Assembly (NCBI GenBank): GCA_003663045.1
Contig: QMZG01000037.1
Location: 1 to 9,635, forward strand
Source: Candidatus Altarchaeales archaeon
GTDB lineage: Archaea; Altiarchaeota; Altiarchaeia; IMC4; QMZM01
Direction: 5' to 3'
DNA length: 9,635 bases
Part shown: positions 5,992 through 9,635 of the stretch, one piece after another
How positions within the stretch are numbered: position 1 is the first letter of the stretch
Layout of the letters: each line of letters opens with the position of its first letter
The notes under the pieces: generated by a model
The model's database searches: none
What the model was told of the DNA's origin: nothing
What the model saw: the letters and a program-made list of their open reading frames with translations, nothing else
Translations under genes and position numbers: made by a program

Positions 5992-6871
5992 CCATAATAT
6001 CAGCCAATAAACCAAAAATTATAAATTGCACTCCAAGAATAATAATTAAAATTCCCAAAAGCAGTAAGGGTCTATTAGAAATTCCTTGATGATAAAAAAA
6101 TTTGATTATGCTTAAATATAAACCAATTAAAAACCCAGAGAAACTTAATAATAAACCCAAACCTCCAAATAAATGAATTGGTCTTGTTGAATATTTCTGC
6201 CAAAAAGTCACAACTAATAAATCCAAAAAACCCTTCATTATCCTCCAAGTACCATATTTCGTTTTTCCGAATTTTCTGGAGTGGTGCTCTACAGGGATTT
6301 CAGAAACTTTAAAACCTTTCCAAGAAACTATGGCTGGAATAAAGCGATGCATTTCCCCATAAAGTTTAACATCCTTCAAAATCTCCCCTCTATAAGCTTT
6401 TAAAGTGCATCCAAAATCGTGAATATCAACCCCCGTTAACCTTCTCGTTAGCCAGTTGGAAATTTTAGATGGGATTTTTTTAGTTAAAAAAGGGTCCTTT
6501 CTGTTAGCCCGCCATCCTGAAACAACATCATAGCCTTCATTAATCTTTTCTAGAAGTTTTGGAATATCCTTGGGGTCATTCTGCAGATCAGAATCCATCG
6601 TAATTATAATACTCCCAGTGGCGTGATCAAAACCCGCACTTATAGCAGGTGTTTGCCCGAAATTCCTTCTGAATTTTATGACCTTTACTTTATTGTCTTT
6701 TTCATGGATTTCTTTGAGGATTTTAAAGCTATTATCAGTAGAACCATCATCTATGAAGATTATTTCATAAGGCTTATTCAGTTTTTCAAGCACATCCCTA
6801 AGCTCTGAATACAGCTCAGGAATATTCTCCTCTTCATTCAGTACTGGAATTACCACCGAGATCTCAGTCAT
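5936..6871 (-). CDS. GT2 polyprenyl-phosphate glycosyltransferase (DPM1/ArnC/GtrB-like)
   Basis: Transfers a sugar from a nucleotide donor to a polyprenyl (in archaea dolichyl) phosphate on the inner membrane face. From the ATG at 6871 it has 311 residues. The GT-A domain starts ISVVIPVLNEEENIP (4-18), followed by FIDDGSTDNS (39-48), the metal-binding DSD in MDSDLQNDP (92-100), GCTLKAYR (154-161), LYGEMHRFIPA (170-180) and HHSRKFGKTKYG (196-207). Two C-terminal membrane spans lie at about 234-257 and 267-292, as in GtrB/ArnC-type enzymes. An in-frame ATG at 6913 would add 14 residues lying within the epimerase gene. The 6871 start is preferred because VVIPVLNE near the N-terminus fits the family and AGGA immediately precedes it. 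The gene overlaps the end of the epimerase by 8 bases, implying coupling. Its lipid-linked sugar could feed the GT39 enzyme. The sugar is unknown. Confidence 0.9.
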   Translation of the reverse strand: MTEISVVIPVLNEEENIPELYSELRDVLEKLNKPYEIIFIDDGSTDNSFKILKEIHEKDNKVKVIKFRRNFGQTPAISAGFDHATGSIIITMDSDLQNDPKDIPKLLEKINEGYDVVSGWRANRKDPFLTKKIPSKISNWLTRRLTGVDIHDFGCTLKAYRGEILKDVKLYGEMHRFIPAIVSWKGFKVSEIPVEHHSRKFGKTKYGTWRIMKGFLDLLVVTFWQKYSTRPIHLFGGLGLLLSFSGFLIGLYLSIIKFFYHQGISNRPLLLLGILIIILGVQFIIFGLLADIMVRVYYQEERQYNIEGILG

Positions 6872-7817
6872 TCCTATTCTCTTTATACCATTCAACAAAC
6901 CTCTTAATTCCATCCTCTATCTCAACCCTTGGCTTATACTCCAGGAGTTTCTCAGCCTTTGATATATCAGCAAAGGTTATTGGGACATCTCCCAACTGAT
7001 CGGGCAACTGCTTGATCTTGGCCCTTTTTCCTAAATTCTCCTCGATCAATTCTATCAGGTATCTTAATTCAACAGTTTTAGAATTTCCAAGATTAAAGAT
7101 CTCAAAATCAAATCTCTTCTCCAATGAATTGATAATCCCATCCACAATATCACCAATATATGTATAATCCCTCTTTGAGCTTCCATCACCAAACACTGGA
7201 ATCTCTTTTCCTTGATCTATAAGCCTTGTGAATTTGTGTATTGCCATTTCTGGCCTCTGTCTGGGACCATAAACTGTAAAAAATCGAAGACAGGTAATGG
7301 GAATTTTATATAGATAACTGTAGGTATGACAAAACAACTCCGCACTTCTTTTTGAGGCGGCATAGGGTGAAATTTGTTTTTCTACTTTGTCATCTTCACT
7401 AAACGGAACCTTTTTGTTTATTCCATATACGCTAGAGGAAGAACCGAAGATGAAATTCTTAACCTCGTATTCTCTACTTAATTCCAGTAGATTTATTGTA
7501 CCCCTGACATTTACCTCTTCATAGACAAGGGGGTTTTCGATAGAAGGCCTTACGCCCGCCTTTGCAGCCAAATGAATGACCTTATCTATCTCATCTTTTT
7601 GGAAAATATCCCGCAATTTTTCCCTATCCCTGATATCAATCTCAAAGAATTTAAAATTTTCTTTCTTCAGGTTATGCTTAATGTTTCTCCTTTTAATCTC
7701 TGGATCATAGAATGGATCCAGGTTGTCTATGCAAATAACCCTCTTCTTTGTTTCTACCAATTTATCAACTACATGAGAACCGATAAATCCCGCACCGCCC
7801 GTAACAAGAATAGACAT
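6864..7817 (-). CDS. NAD-dependent UDP-sugar 4-epimerase (UDP-glucuronate/UDP-glucose epimerase-like SDR)
   Basis: An extended short-chain dehydrogenase/reductase that inverts C4 of a UDP-sugar through a keto intermediate, supplying donors for glycan synthesis in the cytoplasm. The 317-residue length fits the family. The NAD-binding TGGAGFIGSH is at 6-15, with D31 at the end of the second strand for the adenosine ribose. Next come HLAAKAGVRPS (82-92), GSSSSVYG (125-132) and the catalytic Y152-AAS-K156. RFFTVYGPRQRPEMA (178-192) and KRDYTYIGD (215-223) complete the substrate pocket. DNLDPFYDPEIK (31-42) and the RPEMA segment are most like UDP-glucuronate 4-epimerases (consensus with YYDxxLK and GRPDMA), but UDP-Glc/Gal or UDP-GlcNAc activity is possible. 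It starts 44 bases after ilvC without an obvious SD and overlaps the GT2 gene downstream. Confidence 0.9.
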   Translation of the reverse strand: MSILVTGGAGFIGSHVVDKLVETKKRVICIDNLDPFYDPEIKRRNIKHNLKKENFKFFEIDIRDREKLRDIFQKDEIDKVIHLAAKAGVRPSIENPLVYEEVNVRGTINLLELSREYEVKNFIFGSSSSVYGINKKVPFSEDDKVEKQISPYAASKRSAELFCHTYSYLYKIPITCLRFFTVYGPRQRPEMAIHKFTRLIDQGKEIPVFGDGSSKRDYTYIGDIVDGIINSLEKRFDFEIFNLGNSKTVELRYLIELIEENLGKRAKIKQLPDQLGDVPITFADISKAEKLLEYKPRVEIEDGIKRFVEWYKENRND

Positions 7818-7861
7818 TTTATTTATTATGCTTTATTATAGAGAATCATACCCAACTATGC

Positions 7862-8845
7862 TCATTTTCTGATGAACATCTTCCTCAACTCCGCTCCGAC
7901 CTTTTCAATCTCCAACTGAGAATCCTCTTCTCTCATCCTCTTCAGGTTTGGCATTCCCTTTTTACATTCATCGATCCATTCCCGAGCAAATTTATCACTC
8001 TGTATGTCCCTCAAGATTTTCCTCATATTCTCCCTGACCCTTTCATCGATCACCCTCTTGCCCCGGGTTCTACCGCCATATTCAGCAGTATTGGATACAC
8101 AGGTCCACATATATTCCAAACCGCCCTTCTGAATCAGGTCGGTAATTAATTTCAATTCATGCAGGGTCTCAAAATATGCAAGCTCCGGCTGATATCCATT
8201 CTCCACGAGAATATCAAATGATGCCTTTATCATCTCTGTTACACCACCGCAGAGATCAACCTGCTCCCCGAACAAGTCAGTTTCAGTCTCCTCAGTGAAA
8301 GAGGTCTCCAAAACCCCAGCCCTTGTGGAGCCAATAGCCTTTGCTAATGCTAAAACAGTTTCCTTTGCCCTTCCCGTATAATTCTGCTCCACCGCAATTA
8401 AGGCTGGGGTTCCGAAGCCATCTACGTAAGTCTGCCTTACCATGATTCCCGGACCCTTGGGGGCAACCATGATCACATCAATATTCTCTGGAGGAGTGAT
8501 GCACCTAAAACGGATATTAAAGCCGTGAGAAAACATTAAGGCATTACCTTCTTCCAGATTTGGCTGTATGTCTTTCTTATATACATCTGCCTGAAATTCA
8601 TCTGGGATTAAAATGTGGATGATGTCTGCCTTCTTCGCCGCTTCATCAATGGGCATAACATCAAAGCCATCCTCACTGGCAGAGTCATAACCCCTACCCT
8701 TTCTCGATCCAATAATAACATCCAATCCGGAATCCCTCATATTCTGTGCCTGTGCAGATCCCTGATTTCCGTAGCCAATTATCGCTACAGTCTTTCCTTC
8801 CAAGATGCCGAGATCGGCATCCTTGTCGTAGTAGAGTTTTGCCAT
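7862..8845 (-). CDS. ilvC: Ketol-acid reductoisomerase (class I)
   Basis: Catalyses the Mg-dependent alkyl migration and NAD(P)H reduction of 2-acetolactate or 2-aceto-2-hydroxybutyrate in valine, leucine and isoleucine synthesis. The 327 residues match short class I enzymes. The Rossmann domain has IIGYGNQGSAQAQN (22-35) and the cofactor-specificity loop GSRKGRGYDSA (46-56), whose basic residues suggest NADPH use (inference). Key catalytic positions are H107 in MFSHGFN, K130 in APKGPG, the metal ligands D190 and E194 in ETDLFGEQ, E226 and E230 in YFETLHE, and S251 in VSNTAEYGG. All are present, so the enzyme should be active. An ATG at 8857 would add MVIK, but GGTGAT lies four bases before the ATG at 8845 and MAKLYYDKDADL is the usual family start. 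No acetolactate synthase gene is in the window; the upstream neighbour is tyrA. Confidence 0.97.
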   Translation of the reverse strand: MAKLYYDKDADLGILEGKTVAIIGYGNQGSAQAQNMRDSGLDVIIGSRKGRGYDSASEDGFDVMPIDEAAKKADIIHILIPDEFQADVYKKDIQPNLEEGNALMFSHGFNIRFRCITPPENIDVIMVAPKGPGIMVRQTYVDGFGTPALIAVEQNYTGRAKETVLALAKAIGSTRAGVLETSFTEETETDLFGEQVDLCGGVTEMIKASFDILVENGYQPELAYFETLHELKLITDLIQKGGLEYMWTCVSNTAEYGGRTRGKRVIDERVRENMRKILRDIQSDKFAREWIDECKKGMPNLKRMREEDSQLEIEKVGAELRKMFIRK

Positions 8846-8849
8846 TTTT

Positions 8850-8855
8850 ATCACC
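8850..8855 (-). promoter_or_regulatory. Ribosome binding site fixing the ilvC start at 8845
   Basis: On the - strand GGTGAT precedes ATG 8845 with four A residues between. The motif overlaps the alternative ATG at 8857-8855, so it supports the internal start. The same word precedes the ATG at 5065, suggesting it is a standard SD sequence in this genome. Confidence 0.65.
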
Positions 8856-8870
8856 ATAAGATTTTGATAC

Positions 8871-8904
8871 TGTAAATATTTAGAAGGATGGAATAAATTA
8901 TAAC
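8871..8904 (-). promoter_or_regulatory. Candidate ilvC promoter region (two TATA-like boxes)
   Basis: The 70-base gap between tyrA and ilvC holds two AT boxes on the - strand: TTATAATT at about 8902-8895 and CTAAATAT at about 8883-8876. With usual archaeal spacing the first would start transcription near 8873, leaving a leader that keeps the GGTGAT site. The second would start near 8853 and cut into that site. The first is therefore preferred. Read-through from tyrA is also possible, because no clear T-tract follows its stop. Confidence 0.35.
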
Positions 8905-8915
8905 CTTTCTTCCCC

Positions 8916-9635
8916 TCACCTCAATCTTCCCCCAATCCTCCGGAAGAATTCCCCGATCTTTTCCTCTGTTTCCTTCACATTACTATCAATCAATTCCAAT
9001 CCAAAGCAAACGCTCTTCTTACCCTCCCCTATCTGCTTTCCCCTGTAGATATCCTTTATCTCTCCTTCTGCAATATTCTCATCATAATTTTTCAGAAGTT
9101 CTAAGATAAATTTTTCATCTACATTCTCATCCAGAATCACAGAAAAATCTCTGCTCACTACCCCAAGGATTTTCATCTTATGTTTTATCCTATCATCATC
9201 ACTAAGGATCTGAATATTGGAAATCTTTAGTTCGGATACTTTTCCATTGTCATCCAGGATAACTGTTTCTGGAGTTACTGATTTTACAATTCCAAGATGA
9301 ATCTTTCCAGAGTATATGTGCCTGAGACAGAGTTCCTTGCCCAGAGAATCCTTCAGATAATCCAGTTCCGAAACCAGAGAGTAGATTGCCTTGTCTGACC
9401 TTCCCATTGCCCTGTTCACATCATCAAAGTGTCTGGCAGCGTCCTTCATTATCTTCATGAATTTCTCTTCATCCTTCCTCTTCACAGAATCACAGAGCTC
9501 GGAGGCTGTCTCTAAGAATACTTCATGAATTCTCGGAATCCTTGGATTTTGCATCTGTATAGAAGCATAAAGCTCTGGATTCTGTCCAAGAACCCTACCG
9601 ATCATGTCCAGCATTAATTCATAAATGGGAGAGGA
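8916..9635 (-). CDS. tyrA: Prephenate dehydrogenase C-terminal part with FDX-ACB-like tail, 5' end outside window
   Basis: TyrA oxidatively decarboxylates prephenate to 4-hydroxyphenylpyruvate for tyrosine synthesis. The frame is open to the window edge, so the 239 residues seen lack the N-terminal NAD-binding domain. Visible residues 1-73 match the helical dimerisation domain of archaeal TyrA: PIYELMLDMIGRVLGQNPELYASIQMQNP covers 3-31 and ARHFDD 67-72. Residues about 93-150 (YLKDSLGKEL, HIYSGKIHLGIVKSVTPE, LKISNIQILS) look like a small all-beta module. Residues about 161-239 closely resemble the FDX-ACB domain of phenylalanyl-tRNA synthetase beta: SRDFSVILDENV (161-172), IKDIYRGKQIGEGKKSV (193-209), then an acidic helix and GGRLR at the end. 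Such a tail may be regulatory, in place of an ACT domain (inference). ATG 9614 is internal, not the true start. ilvC follows after 70 bases. Confidence 0.88.
   Translation of the reverse strand, partial: SSPIYELMLDMIGRVLGQNPELYASIQMQNPRIPRIHEVFLETASELCDSVKRKDEEKFMKIMKDAARHFDDVNRAMGRSDKAIYSLVSELDYLKDSLGKELCLRHIYSGKIHLGIVKSVTPETVILDDNGKVSELKISNIQILSDDDRIKHKMKILGVVSRDFSVILDENVDEKFILELLKNYDENIAEGEIKDIYRGKQIGEGKKSVCFGLELIDSNVKETEEKIGEFFRRIGGRLR

Noticed and set aside
6872..6913. A 14-residue N-terminal extension of the GT2 protein from an upstream ATG
   Set aside because: It overlaps the conserved end of the epimerase, and the GT-A fold begins immediately after the internal Met at 6871, which also has AGGA in front of it.
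7572..7841. An 89-codon + strand frame antisense to the epimerase
   Set aside because: It mirrors a well-supported SDR gene and shows only a biased hydrophobic translation.
8615..8875. An 86-codon + strand frame antisense to ilvC
   Set aside because: It is fully inside a certain ilvC gene and its promoter region, with no protein family features.

Overview
The window is archaeal. It opens with an archaeal-type ribosomal protein L10e (uL16) and archaeal elongation factor 1-beta. A perfect TTTAAATA box lies upstream of L10e, a T-tract follows the L10e/EF-1beta pair, and several starts have GGTGAT- or GAGGT-type ribosome binding sites. A euryarchaeal or Thermoplasmata-like lineage would fit, but the sequence alone does not fix the phylum.

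Layout. Positions 1-84 are the last codons of a DDE integrase-type transposase (IS481/IS3-like) that begins outside the window. Positions 192-999 are a short translation operon (L10e, aEF-1beta). Positions 1048-3842 are two translationally coupled membrane genes on the + strand: a GT39-like glycosyltransferase with an added N-terminal winged-helix segment, and a flippase-like UPF0104/LPG-synthase-TM protein. They converge, with one base between stop codons, on a GT4 glycosyltransferase on the - strand (3844-4956). Positions 5042-5991 are a scar zone: an IS630-like transposase relic broken in several frames, then the first third of an iron-containing alcohol dehydrogenase-like gene cut off where the neighbouring glycosyltransferase gene ends. 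From 5936 to the right edge everything is on the - strand, transcribed right to left: prephenate dehydrogenase (tyrA, 5' end missing), ketol-acid reductoisomerase (ilvC), a UDP-sugar 4-epimerase, and a polyprenyl-phosphate GT2 glycosyltransferase overlapping the epimerase by 8 bases.

How the genes work together. The epimerase (sugar-nucleotide supply), the GT2 enzyme (sugar loading on a polyprenyl phosphate), GT4 (chain extension), GT39 (use of lipid-linked sugar outside the membrane) and the UPF0104 protein form a plausible protein-glycosylation or surface-polysaccharide set. It sits between housekeeping genes (translation on the left, branched-chain and aromatic amino acid synthesis on the right). 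The sugar genes look AT-richer than the housekeeping genes, and the insertion relics suggest the block was assembled or remodelled by transfer.

The most notable observations are the C-terminus of TyrA, which carries a segment strongly resembling the FDX-ACB domain of phenylalanyl-tRNA synthetase beta, and the winged-helix segment at the front of the GT39 membrane enzyme. No tRNA, rRNA or CRISPR array was seen.
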